From Rhodamnia argentea (taxonomy: Eukaryota; Streptophyta; Magnoliopsida; Myrtales; Myrtaceae): a stretch of DNA of 64,000 nucleotides. Positions within the stretch are counted from its first letter, which is position 1; the number at the start of each line of letters is the position of its first letter. The stretch spans positions 5,252,001 through 5,316,000 of the forward strand of contig NC_063158.1 in assembly GCF_020921035.1 (NCBI RefSeq), given 5' to 3'. The notes under the pieces are model-generated. The model was not told the DNA's origin. It was given only the letters and a program-made list of their open reading frames with translations, and searched no databases. The position numbers and the translations under genes were made by a program. Positions 36,583 to 46,392 of this stretch are shown in pieces.

Positions 36583-38839
36583 ATGGCGACCCTCGAAACC
36601 GCGCTCTCCATCTTCTCGGGACCATCATCTCCTCTCCACTCTCGCTCCCCTGCACCCACCAAACCACCGACCTCCCTCAAGCTTCAGTTTTCTCCCGCGA
36701 CTTCACCTTCACCCTCGTCGAGTTCGCCTTGTGCTCGGCTTCTTCACGTACCTCACGACAAGCGAACCGGTAAACCATGCCTCGACCTGTGCTTCGCGGT
36801 CCAAGAAATAACCGCGGAGACCGAGGCCGACGAGAATACCCGGGAGCAGAACATAAAGAAGAAGCTTTACGTGGTCAATTTGCCCTGGTCTCTCTCCGTC
36901 GACGACATCAAGAAACTGTTTGGCCAGTGTGGCACTGCCAAAGACGTCGAGGTTTTTGCCTCTTTTTTTTTTTTTTTCCTTTTCATTTCGCTGTCATCTC
37001 TTTCTTTTTGTGGACTTTGTCCTTGTTTTTCTTCTTTCAGTTTGAAACTGAACTGTAGTAGGTCTGCGTTACAGATTATAAAGCAGAAGGATGGGAAAAG
37101 CAGAGGCTATGCTTTTGTGACAATGTCTTCAGGGGAAGAAGCTCAGGCTGTCGTTGACAAATTCGATTCATTTGTGAGTTGTTGCGACATTTTTGGTCTT
37201 TAACTTGACCATGTTGCGATTCCTCTCATTTTTTAGGCTTCTCTTTGTATATGCTCTCATACTCCTCTTAGTAATTTTGTCTGTGAAATCCGAGAAATGG
37301 CTTTGAATTGAGAAGATCAATGCGTGGTTGCGGAGTTTCCTTGAAGACAATGGATGCGGATCATGTTTTTTCTACAATGTGCAATAGTCTTGTTGTGTTG
37401 AGGTGACCCAGTCATCATTATGAGCTTGTTTTCAGTTATAATTTGCACTACTTGTGTTGTGTTCAACTATAATTTGCGCTGATCTTAAAGTCAGATGGTT
37501 GCAAACTGATTAGTCACCTCGTGAAAAAAAGTTGCCTCCTTTTAAATTTAGTTTCGCACACCGTAAGTTTACTTCCTTATATTGGATGTATTGATACAGG
37601 AAGTCTCTGGGAGGATTATCAGAGTAGAGTTTGCAAAGAGATTTAGGAGACCTCCTCCTCCACCTCCCCCTTCCGCTCCCCCCGCTAAGGAGACTCGTCA
37701 CAAGCTTTATGTGTCTAATCTAGCTTGGAAAGTTAGATCGACCCATCTTCGAGAATTTTTTTCAGAGAACTTTAAACCTGTGTCGAGTAGAGTGGTTTTC
37801 GAAAGCCCTTCCGGTAGATCTGCCGGGTACGGATTTGTGTCGTTTGCCACGAGGGAGGAAGCGGAGGCAGCAATTTCTGCATTGGATGGAAAGGTAATGC
37901 CTGAGCAAAACTATATGAATAGTTTCAATAGTCACTTATGGTTTGCTAATTGTTGTCTGTGCGTGAATTGTGCATTACATTACAGCATCAACTGGTTCAC
38001 TTGGGCATGATATTCATTGGAGCTACTTCATAGCAATCATTGTTCCATGACTTGTCATTTAAGTGCATTCTGTAAGTAACTAATTAGATATATGTAACTG
38101 CCTTGCTGGTAAATTATCTACTCATGACCAGAAACATATTCTCCTCAAATTTGTGCGTCAACTTGGCCTGAAATGGAATATCAAGTAAATATACAGAGTT
38201 ATCATAGGAAAGTAGAGTAGACATTTAAGTGCATTCTTTCCTGAGGACATTACCTGCTCTATTACATGTGAAAACAACTCATAAGCGTACCACGAGGTTT
38301 ATAATCATTTTTTTGTGTTCGTAATTAAGGCCAGTGAACTGTGGATGATAGAAGTGTCTTAATATTGGACTCTGGATGATTTTTAAAATTGAAGAGTATT
38401 TAACTGAGTAACTGAAAGACAAGTGTATCTGGATTTTGTGTCCTTCCAGTCTTGATGGAGATAGAAAATAGAAAAATGAGCCATTTTTTGTCTCTTCTGC
38501 ATATTTTGTTTTATGAACTCTTTGTATGATAGATCACGCCTGTTGCTTTAGCCATTGTCCTGCCAGATTAGCTCGGTGCTTGCTCATATAGTCATAGGCC
38601 TCTGAACAAGTGAATAGTATGTAAAGATTCTGGTGTACATAGACGATGGTATTCAGCTTACTTAGTAATGTTAGCTGTTTTCTGTTCTTTTGATTGGGAC
38701 TCACGATATGAATTGATTCCTCTGGCAGGAATTGATGGGTCGTCCACTTCGTCTAAAATTTAGCGAAAGGAATCCTGCCGAATCTGAAAGTGGAAATGAA
38801 GGGGAGGGAACTTCCGAGGGTCAGCCTGACAACTCATGA
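36583..38839 (+). CDS. Plastid-type ribonucleoprotein with two RRM domains (cpRNP, CP29/CP31/CP33-like)
   Basis: Four exons, 36583-36951, 37075-37173, 37600-37893 and 38729-38839, all phase 0, encode 290 residues. The N-terminal ~60 residues are Ser/Thr/Pro-rich and poor in acidic residues, as in a chloroplast transit peptide. RRM1 spans about residues 93-170 (RNP2 'LYVVNL', RNP1 'KSRGYAFV') and RRM2 about 190-265 (RNP2 'LYVSNL', RNP1 'SAGYGFVSF'). A linker of seven prolines (residues 174-180) separates them. Family members bind plastid mRNAs and act in RNA stability, processing and editing; that is family knowledge. The C-terminus is acidic ('ESESGNEGEG'). From memory it resembles the Arabidopsis 33/28-kDa RNP-like proteins At2g35410 or At1g01080; I cannot choose between them. 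The last intron is long (835 bp). The start ATG lies in 'ggcaatggcg', a good plant context. Confidence 0.92.
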
Positions 38840-39444
38840 CCTGCTTTGCGGATCTGAAGTTCAAAAATCAAGAGTATTAACGTGCAAGCATCGTTTTATT
38901 TACATCTCTTGCGAAAACAGCACAGAATTTCCTTGCTTTGTGCGTTTTATAGACTCATCATTTTTTGTATGGAAATGTTGCTTAGAGAAGTTGTGATTCT
39001 TTATATATGTATGTTCCGCTTACTTTAACAACTTAAGCTGGGATCAGGGCAGTGCAACTTGCCCTAGTTTAGAGTGAACTCGTCTGTAAATCACATGAAT
39101 TTTGGTTCTTAGATGTAAGGATACCCCGTATGCCGAAACCTGGCTATCTTTTTAGTCAGATTGTAGATTTGTCCGCAATTTTAACATTCTAATGGAATCA
39201 TCTTTGCTTGTATGTTTTAAACTTGCAACGATTACTTGCGTGCAACTTATTTTCCTTCAGAAAAATTAAGAAATTCCTCTAGGAAAATTTTGTTGGGCAA
39301 ATTTGTCTCAATTCTCCGGCAATCGCATCAAAGAATCAATGTTCATTTCGGATTACAAGAATAAGATTACATTGCCACTGAAATAGACAATTATGTGGGG
39401 CAGAAGTTGAATGGTTGAATTGCAGTACTTATTTGGCATCTGTT

Positions 39445-39638
39445 TAGGTTTTTTTTTTTTTTTTATAACCGAGGTTTCTCACGTGCAATGGACTATTCCT
39501 CAAGGTGGTGGGAGTTTTTGCCAATATCACTAGGTAAGTCTCCCAAGACGTGGTCGTTGGGAGTCGAACCTAGAACCTCAACATTTTAACTATCTAAGGC
39601 CTAGGCGTTTCACCAACTTGTCCGACGCCTCATTGGCA
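39445..39638 (-). mobile_element. tRNA-derived SINE
   Basis: Read on the minus strand it starts 'gaggcgtcggacaagttgg', has a pol III B-box 'GGTTCGACTCC' (39560-39570) and ends in an A tract (the plus-strand T run at 39449-39464). The flanks carry 'gcatctgtt' on both sides (39436-39444 and 39639-39647), a likely 9-bp target duplication. The A-box region is less clear. It lies about 600 bp beyond the plastid RNP stop codon. Confidence 0.78.
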
Positions 39639-39649
39639 GCATCTGTTCA

Positions 39650-41497
39650 AGTTCATCAATTGTCTTGTACTATTAATGGTTTTAGTTGTTTGGTGAACAC
39701 TGGTTTCTTGTTGCCATATGTTAATTTCATTGTGTGTGGAGAGACTTGAATTCACATATACAGATATGTTGGTTTGCTTTTAGGTTGTGAACTGAGGATG
39801 TATCTCTTATGTCATGGTCGCAATCGCAGCAAACCATATTGTCACCACTTGATCAATACACAGATGTCTTCTTCTTTCACCGCTCCTTGTGGATGCGAAA
39901 AATTGTGCACTGGTCTTATTCGTTCCGGAAAATAGAAAAAGCATTGAGAACTTTCGAATCCTTGATGGAGCGTGGAGCTATGAAAATCCATAGGCATCAG
40001 GGAATCAAAGTGAATGTTCACTTCTTGATATTTTTCCTCTGAGCAGGAGCTTCTGTCAGGCATTGGGATTTGAATGTACTTCTGCAAAAGGGTGAGCATA
40101 GTTGCTCTGCTTCTCAATCTTCAACTAGGATTCCCAGGAGGCAAATAAAAAGAGCACAATTTTTAAGGGTTTTCCATTTCTTGGAGAACCGAAAAAGTAA
40201 TGTGGTGACTGCACCCATGACTTTAGCAAGCTTGCTGTTGACTGATTATTGAAGAGTGTTTTTTCCCTTTATTTGACACGCCACTTTGATTTGCTCTGAC
40301 CAAAACTTTTTCTTTGCTTGCCAATACGTTGTCTGCCCTCTGGTGATTTTTCTTGCTAAAAAGGCTCTAGGTGGCCTTAATAGTCAAGAAATGTTCTGCC
40401 TTTTTTCCTGTGGCTTTTGTCAATTTCAAGTTTGATATTTGTCTGCAAATTGAGCTAACCTGGCTTCAACAAATTGCTTAGACCTGGTCTCAAAAGCCGA
40501 ATCTTGGAGTTAGGGAATGAGGTTATCAATCATTAGGATAAGCCTTGTTGCCTTTCGCAAGTTTGTGTAAGAATACCGGCGTATTGGAGCCGGTTATATT
40601 CGATCGTCATCGTTCGGTGCAATGCGAGCCCAATACATCTAACAACTTCGAATATGACGAGTCTCATGTGAGGTCATACAATGTCATTGCTCGGACAGGA
40701 CATTCATGCGACATTGCTCCCATTGTAAATCTTTGTGCTTCTCCCAGACCGAACATCCTTTGTCTTAAGCGAACGAAGCCACACCCTTAAATGCACAGAG
40801 ACAGGAGATGGAACCTCTTAAGATCAGAGTAGTTCTATATTCATTTCCAGAGAGCCTTGAGCAAGAATCCCGATGCTTGCTTGCACTCACCTTTCGGCTG
40901 GTACAACTAACTTGACGACCCTACTTAATACTTATCAACCAGAGCAAGATTGTCAATCATGGTACACGTTTAAGCCTTATCTCTATCAATCGATGCTGGG
41001 AGTTAAATTTCATAATCACATACAAGGTTTCAGCTGGCTTCGGACAAGCACATACGAAAAGCATTGATTGCTTCAATAAAAACCTTAAAACCATCAACCG
41101 CTTTCAGTCAACCAAAAACCAAATATGCTCAGGAAGAAAAGACAAAAAAACAAAAGAAAATAAAAGCTCAAGCAGAAGGGACTTGAGGTTGAACAAGAAA
41201 AGAAAAAGCATCAATGGAGTGAACCCTCACCATGTTTTTCACTGCTTTCCACGCCTCTCCCTATTTGTCTCCTTTTTCAACACCACCTTCTAACTTTTTT
41301 TTTTTGGCTGTCTCTGCGGACAAAGTTTCGTTCCTCCACATATAATCTTGCCCTGTACTTGCCCATTCTTGCCTGCCTTAGCCTACACAGCTTCTGTCAT
41401 AAGCCAAATCAGGAATTTTGTGTTTTTGCAGCTTCTGTCCGGTTTCTGATCAAGAACCCACCATCAGAAAGCCTTCCAATCCACACCCACTTCTCAG
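39650..41497. other. Intergenic, upstream of the ATL51/52-like gene
   Basis: No gene supported. Open frames at 39809-40117 and 40545-40790 carry no recognisable domain and no plausible exon partners. The last part (from about 41300) is probably promoter and leader of the RING-H2 gene. Confidence 0.45.
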
Positions 41498-41576
41498 GTA
41501 AGCTTTTCTCCATCAACTTTTATCTTCAAATCCCATTTTGAATGTCAAGTGTGAAGAACGTTTCTTGAATTTGCAG
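41498..41576 (+). other. Candidate 5' UTR intron of the ATL51/52-like gene
   Basis: A donor 'cag|gtaagc' at 41498 and an acceptor 'tttgcag' ending at 41576 frame a 79-base, T-rich stretch upstream of the ATG at 41684. Both sites fit plant consensus well and the length is near the plant minimum. No transcript evidence. Confidence 0.45.
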
Positions 41577-41683
41577 TGCCCTCAACGTGCAGAAGCTCTC
41601 CTGATGTTCCCAAGTCTTCATTTTTTCAGGATTAGAAGCGTCATCTAGAGTTGAGACATATATCAGAATCTCTTTAGCTTCTT

Positions 41684-42796
41684 ATGGGGTCTGTGGGAAA
41701 CCCGAAAACTTGGGTACCATTCACATACACAAACACAAACACAAGAGACTGTTCACAGGGGTTTTGCAGCTTATACTGTCCACAGTGGTGTTATATGGTC
41801 CTCCCGCCGCCACCACCGCCGCTCGATTTCTCGGGTGGAAGCTCCGGTCTTAGACTCTCCCCTCTTGTGATTGCGGTAATAGGCATCTTCGCGAGCGCTT
41901 TCCTGCTCGTGAGTTACTATGCCTTGATTTCGAAGTACTGTGGCAACACTGAGAATAGGAGGAGAGAGGACCAAGAGCCCAATGCACAGTTGGAAGATGA
42001 TCACGACCCCGCGGTCCATGAGCCGTGGCAGATTGAGACAATTGGATTGGACGAAGCGGTGATCAAGTCGATCACGGTGTGCAAGTACAGGAAAGGTGTT
42101 GGGTTGATCGAAGGGACTTGCTCGGTTTGTCTCAGCGAGTTTGACGAGGACGAAAGCGTAAGGCTTCTGCCCAAATGCACACACGCTTTTCACATCCCGT
42201 GTATCGATACATGGCTCAAATCCCACTCTTCTTGCCCCCTGTGTCGTTCTGACATTGTTTTTGTCAGTGCTTCACCGTTTCAATTACCTTCTTTGGCAGC
42301 TGAAAGTTATCTGGGTGACGGTAACCGTTCTTCGGCGGGAAGCCAACAGGTAAATGAAAGTTCAGCTGACGCACAAAATTCAGGAAGGCTTGAAAAGGAA
42401 GAGGAAATAGTGAGCGCAAATCCTGCAACTCGTAAGAGACCCTTTCGAGTTTTTAGTGACCTGGGGTGCTGGGAGAACAGGCACACTGTAATTGAGATAG
42501 GTGATGAAGGTGTCCGACGTATGACTAGATCTGTTTCGATGGATCATTCATGTCAGACACAGGTCACGATTGCTGATGTGATTCATCACCCAGAAGAAGA
42601 AGGCCTTCCTGTTGAAAAATTCTTCAGCGAGGCAGGATCATCGGAGCCTTCATTAGGAGAGTTAAGCAGGTCTGGCCGAACTAGAAAGCTTTTGGATTGT
42701 CTGATAGGTCCGGCGTCAATGAAAAGATCGTTTTCAAGCGGGAGATTGCTGCTGAGCAGGCAAGGAAATGTAAAATCTGCAACCATTCCTAATTGA
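41684..42796 (+). CDS. ATL51/52-like: ATL-family RING-H2 finger protein (E3 ubiquitin ligase), ATL51/52-like
   Basis: An intronless frame of 370 codons. After an N-terminal Cys-containing stretch ('CSLYCPQWCYMVLPPPPPP', residues 28-46) comes one membrane segment (about 57-81), then the ATL 'GLD' motif (121-123). The RING-H2 finger has C146, C149, C165, H167, H170, C173, C184 and C187. ATL proteins are membrane-anchored E3 ligases that pass ubiquitin from an E2 to targets, often in defence or hormone responses; that is family knowledge. The 'YCPQWCY' block plus proline run before the membrane segment is shared, from memory, with Arabidopsis ATL51 and ATL52. The tail has a 'RSVSMDHS' patch and an 'MKRSFSSGRLLLSRQG' patch, possible phosphorylation sites. 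The ATG lies in 'cttatgggg'. It converges on the next RING-H2 gene 949 bp away. Confidence 0.95.
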   Translation: MGSVGNPKTWVPFTYTNTNTRDCSQGFCSLYCPQWCYMVLPPPPPPLDFSGGSSGLRLSPLVIAVIGIFASAFLLVSYYALISKYCGNTENRRREDQEPNAQLEDDHDPAVHEPWQIETIGLDEAVIKSITVCKYRKGVGLIEGTCSVCLSEFDEDESVRLLPKCTHAFHIPCIDTWLKSHSSCPLCRSDIVFVSASPFQLPSLAAESYLGDGNRSSAGSQQVNESSADAQNSGRLEKEEEIVSANPATRKRPFRVFSDLGCWENRHTVIEIGDEGVRRMTRSVSMDHSCQTQVTIADVIHHPEEEGLPVEKFFSEAGSSEPSLGELSRSGRTRKLLDCLIGPASMKRSFSSGRLLLSRQGNVKSATIPN

Positions 42797-43745
42797 CCAT
42801 CATCTTAAGACAGAGTCTACGTAAGTCGTCGATTAGGTCTGTGCTGCCCAAAGTAAAATTTCAATGGTCATGACATTGTGTTAATTCATTTCACCTGGTC
42901 AAGCATAAGTTTGGAGATCTGACTGAAGAAAGAAATTTTGAGGGAGAGAGGATGTGCCTCTATAAGAAACCTACTTTGATGCTCTATTTATTTTACTCCC
43001 TATCATGATCTTTCAGGTGATTCGCATTTTCTAGTACCTGGATTAGTCGGCAGATGCACACGATATCTTGATGACGAACTGCATTGGATAACTTAAATTC
43101 GGCCGACTTTGTTGATGAACCAATGTACTTATACAGATTAGAGATTCATGATCATTTCATTGTTTAGTTTTTGAGAGAGGAAGGTTTAAGTCATCTTTCT
43201 GTAGCCATTGCAACAGTTCTTATCATTCTTTTGCCGAGAAAGAGACAGGCGGCGCCGCAAAAAACCCTAGACATTCAGATAATTCAACTTCCATACGATA
43301 GAGATAAGCAGCAACAGTACATGCACATGTACAGGCACAGAATCCTAGTCTTGTGAATTCTTCCTAGGATAAACTGTCTGTATGTTTTCCTTTTCCCATA
43401 TCAATCTGATGAACTGTCAAGCAAGAACTATCGTACAGAGCACAAACCCATGTGTTGCCAATATTTTCCCCATTAACGAGCTTTGGGTCAGGATCAGACA
43501 TTGCCACTGCTTCATCCGAGGCTAAACTCTTGAAAAGCTTCTCCAACCCAATGAAGAAGCTCTTCAGGATGATCTACTGCTATGTGTTTCCGTTTCGCAA
43601 CATTTATCTGTAGTTCTGTACTATCTTCCTATTCCTAATCAAAACAGGCAAGATGCTTGAGAAATCCGTGTCACTCGGCCTTCAATAATTCCACTAGGGA
43701 AATGAGGCAGGAAAAAACACTCTATGATTGGAAACCAAAAACTTT
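42797..43745. other. Intergenic between two convergent ATL genes
   Basis: Holds both 3' UTRs and little else. No element or RNA gene recognised. Overlapping transcripts from the two convergent genes are possible but not shown. Confidence 0.45.
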
Positions 43746-44606
43746 TCATTCTTGCTGCTGGTGCATCAAGTGGCCCGGCACGTGATCAGATCCACCATTG
43801 CTCATCATGTCTTCGTGATCGGAGAATTCCCCGAAAGTTATGCAGCTTCCGGTGTGTCCCCTGCTAATGTGGACCTTCACGTGGTCCTGCAACTTCAACA
43901 TGTACTTGTCCTCGTCTACTTTTTTCCTACCTATCGAATGCCCGGTCGAGTGGGACCGCAGGAACTTCTCCGTCCTGCAATGGTCTTGTCCTGTAAGGAC
44001 GACCGGATCGATACTCCCTCCTCTGCATTCCTCGTCCCCGCCTTCCTTAATATCGATGCTGACCGCGCCCTGGAAAGAAGCCTCCTCATTTTCGTGGATG
44101 CTTCCCATGGTACTTTCGCGAGGAAGCGAGACCACAGGACGCATTTCCGACAACTTGCTCAGGGGCAAGTCAAGGTTCCCCCGGCAGACGGGACACGTCT
44201 TGTGGGAGGTGAGCCAAAGATCGATGCACTCTTGATGAAACACGTGGTAGCAAACCGTGAGGAGGCGGAGGACGCTGTCGTCCTCGAACTCGGCCAGACA
44301 AATGGCGCACTCCAAGCCGTACTTCTCCTTCCGGAAGTCCTTGATGGTGGAGTACACCAAGGTGGGGAAGGCCTGAACGAGGGACGGGTCGAGGCCGTCG
44401 CCGGCCCTGGCCGTGCCGCCGCCCATCTGGTTGGCGGAGGGGCTCTGCCTCAGGTTCCAGGGGCTGAGCAAGTTCTCGAAGAAGCACCTGCAGAAGAAGA
44501 TGGAGAAGAAGCCGACGAAGAAGAAGACGAGGAGGACGACGGTGAGGATGATGGTGACGGGAGGGGATGCGTAGGAGGTCTCTAGGGAAGGGGGCGAACC
44601 CGACAT
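43746..44606 (-). CDS. ATL29-like: ATL-family RING-H2 finger protein (E3 ubiquitin ligase), ATL29-like
   Basis: An intronless frame of 286 codons, ATG at 44604-44606. It has one strong membrane segment (residues 17-39), the GLD motif (71-73) with '[12 protein letters not shown]' after it, and a RING-H2 finger with C100, C103, C119, H121, H124, C127, C138 and C141. The C-terminal part has 'RSHSTGHSI' and '[13 protein letters not shown]', a pair also found, from memory, in the ATL6/ATL31/ATL29 branch. Such proteins act as membrane E3 ligases. ATL6 and ATL31 target 14-3-3 proteins in carbon/nitrogen sensing; whether this one does is unknown. It differs in length, N-terminus and tail from the neighbouring ATL gene, so the two are old relatives and not a recent tandem pair. 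The plus-strand frame across it is a shadow. Confidence 0.94.
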   Translation of the reverse strand: MSGSPPSLETSYASPPVTIILTVVLLVFFFVGFFSIFFCRCFFENLLSPWNLRQSPSANQMGGGTARAGDGLDPSLVQAFPTLVYSTIKDFRKEKYGLECAICLAEFEDDSVLRLLTVCYHVFHQECIDLWLTSHKTCPVCRGNLDLPLSKLSEMRPVVSLPRESTMGSIHENEEASFQGAVSIDIKEGGDEECRGGSIDPVVLTGQDHCRTEKFLRSHSTGHSIGRKKVDEDKYMLKLQDHVKVHISRGHTGSCITFGEFSDHEDMMSNGGSDHVPGHLMHQQQE

Positions 44607-45509
44607 TGCCAGGAAGGGCGGTGTTCGGCCGGAGATGGGTTGGTTCCGGCCTCGGCTCTTCGCATGGGACGAGAGAGGACGAGAAGGAAGAGAGGAGGGA
44701 AGGGGGTCGTCCGTTCGGCGAGTTTTCTACACTTCGCCGACTGTTGTGGGGCAGCTGTTTAAGGCGGGGAAGTTAGGACGAGAGAAAAGAGGGAGAGAAG
44801 AGAGAGATTGGATTTGCTTAATTTGGTGGAGTTGACGTGGTGGAGGTTGGTTTGATGTCCATGGCAGAGAATGATCATAGCAATTGAGCGAGTCCGCTGG
44901 TGAAAAGTTTTGGTTCTCTTTTTTGTGGAGTGCCTGCCAAGATTTACTAAGCCACAACCGATGCGTCTCGTGTTGGTATCGAATCAACCCCCTCACTTAA
45001 GACTAAGTTCGCGACGGACCGACGGACGGACGATTCTCGTGCCCCCGCACGGCGCTGGCACCGTAGCACGAGCCAAATTGATCGACAGATCGATCGAATC
45101 GGACATGGTCGTGGGGGCAGGCGATGGGATGTTTGTCATTTGAACAATCATTCTAAAAAAGCCATCGTGATCTTGTTAGAAAATCTCGATTTGTGTGTTT
45201 GGCCATAATGTCCCGCGACGTCATTCTCCTTGAGGGAGAGAAAAAAAGGGGGTTCATTGAAAAAAACAAAAAGAGAAACGAGAAACCAACCGGCTCGGCT
45301 TGATGAATTCCGATCGTCGAGTATAATTTGGACTCTAGAATTGAGAAACTTTAGTCCACACGCGATTTTTCCATCGATTGTGCACATAAGAGATGGTCCG
45401 TCGAATAATCATATTAATTCTCATTGTGTTCTCTTAGATTATTTATTAAAAAGATAATCGAGTTCATTTGAAACGAGTAGCTTTCATAAGAAAAGAAAAA
45501 AAAGAAGTA
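44607..45509. other. Upstream region of the ATL29-like gene
   Basis: GA-rich DNA (44680-44810), read as a CT-rich leader on the minus strand, then unassigned sequence. No other gene recognised. Confidence 0.45.
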
Positions 45510-45757
45510 AATGCACTGGTAGTCCTAAAATTTATTATGAAAGTATAAATGAGTCTTAAAACTTTCAATAAAACTTAATTAAGTCCTAAAATTTATCACG
45601 AAAGTGCAATCGAGTTCTAAAATTTTCAAAAAATGTAATCGGTAGAAGGAATTGATTGGATTAATATGATAAGTTTTAGGGCTTGATTATATTTTTTGAA
45701 AATTTTAGGATTTAATTATATATATGGATAAGTTTTAGGACTTTTGAGAGTGAGGAG
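45510..45757. mobile_element. MITE, family A, short form
   Basis: The left part 'gcactggtagtcctaaaatt', 'taattaagtcctaaaattt' and 'gtgcaatcgagttctaaaat' is mirrored by 'aagttttagggcttgatt' and 'ggataagttttaggactttt'. The GC-rich core seen in 1766-2546 is missing. Confidence 0.65.
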
Positions 45758-45991
45758 AAGGCCCGTTAAGCCTACAATTAGAATAGTAGAAGCAGCCCGG
45801 CCCCGGCCTCAAGTCTTCTTCCTCTGATCCTCTCGAGTCTGAAGTTCACGCATCTCCTCCGGCGAAAATCCTTCGCTCCCTCCCCACTTCGACCATCCTA
45901 CCTCCGATCGGCGTCATTTCCAGTGCCTTCTCCTCCGTTACTGCGCTTCCGGGTCTGCGATTCAAGTTGCGCATCATTGTAGTCGATCCAG

Positions 45992-46328
45992 GTAATCATC
46001 CTAGGCTCGAATGACGTTCAGTTAGTCATTTATCAAACCCCGCAGGAGTTCTCATGTCATCTTGTTCAATCGCTCTTCTGTTTCTCTCTGGTTGAGAGTG
46101 CTTTGACGTTCGATTGTTCTTGGTTTGCCTTGGAACTTGTTGGTTTGCCTCTGCTAGCATCTACATGACCATGTCACGTCATATTGTCCGCCGATTCATT
46201 GAATGATCTGTCTACTGAACCTCTCGAATTTCGCGTTCGCCACCTGTTCGATGACTTGCCTCAGAGACATTATTGTTTATTTGAGAGTTGTGTAGTGTTA
46301 TATCTTCATTACTGCCTGATATTTTCAG
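45992..46328 (+). other. Candidate 5' UTR intron of the Vma12-like gene
   Basis: The donor 'cag|gtaatc' at 45992 and acceptor 'attttcag' ending at 46328 fit plant consensus. They frame a T-rich 337-base stretch upstream of the ATG at 46393. The CT-rich first leader exon would lie at about 45790-45991. Confidence 0.5.
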
Positions 46329-46392
46329 CTGGTGACATAGCTGCTGATCCACCTTGGTCCGGTTCACAGCGATCCACCCTCAATCCAAAACC

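Noticed and set aside
43728-44585. 285-codon plus-strand open frame
   Set aside because: Antisense shadow of the ATL29-like gene.
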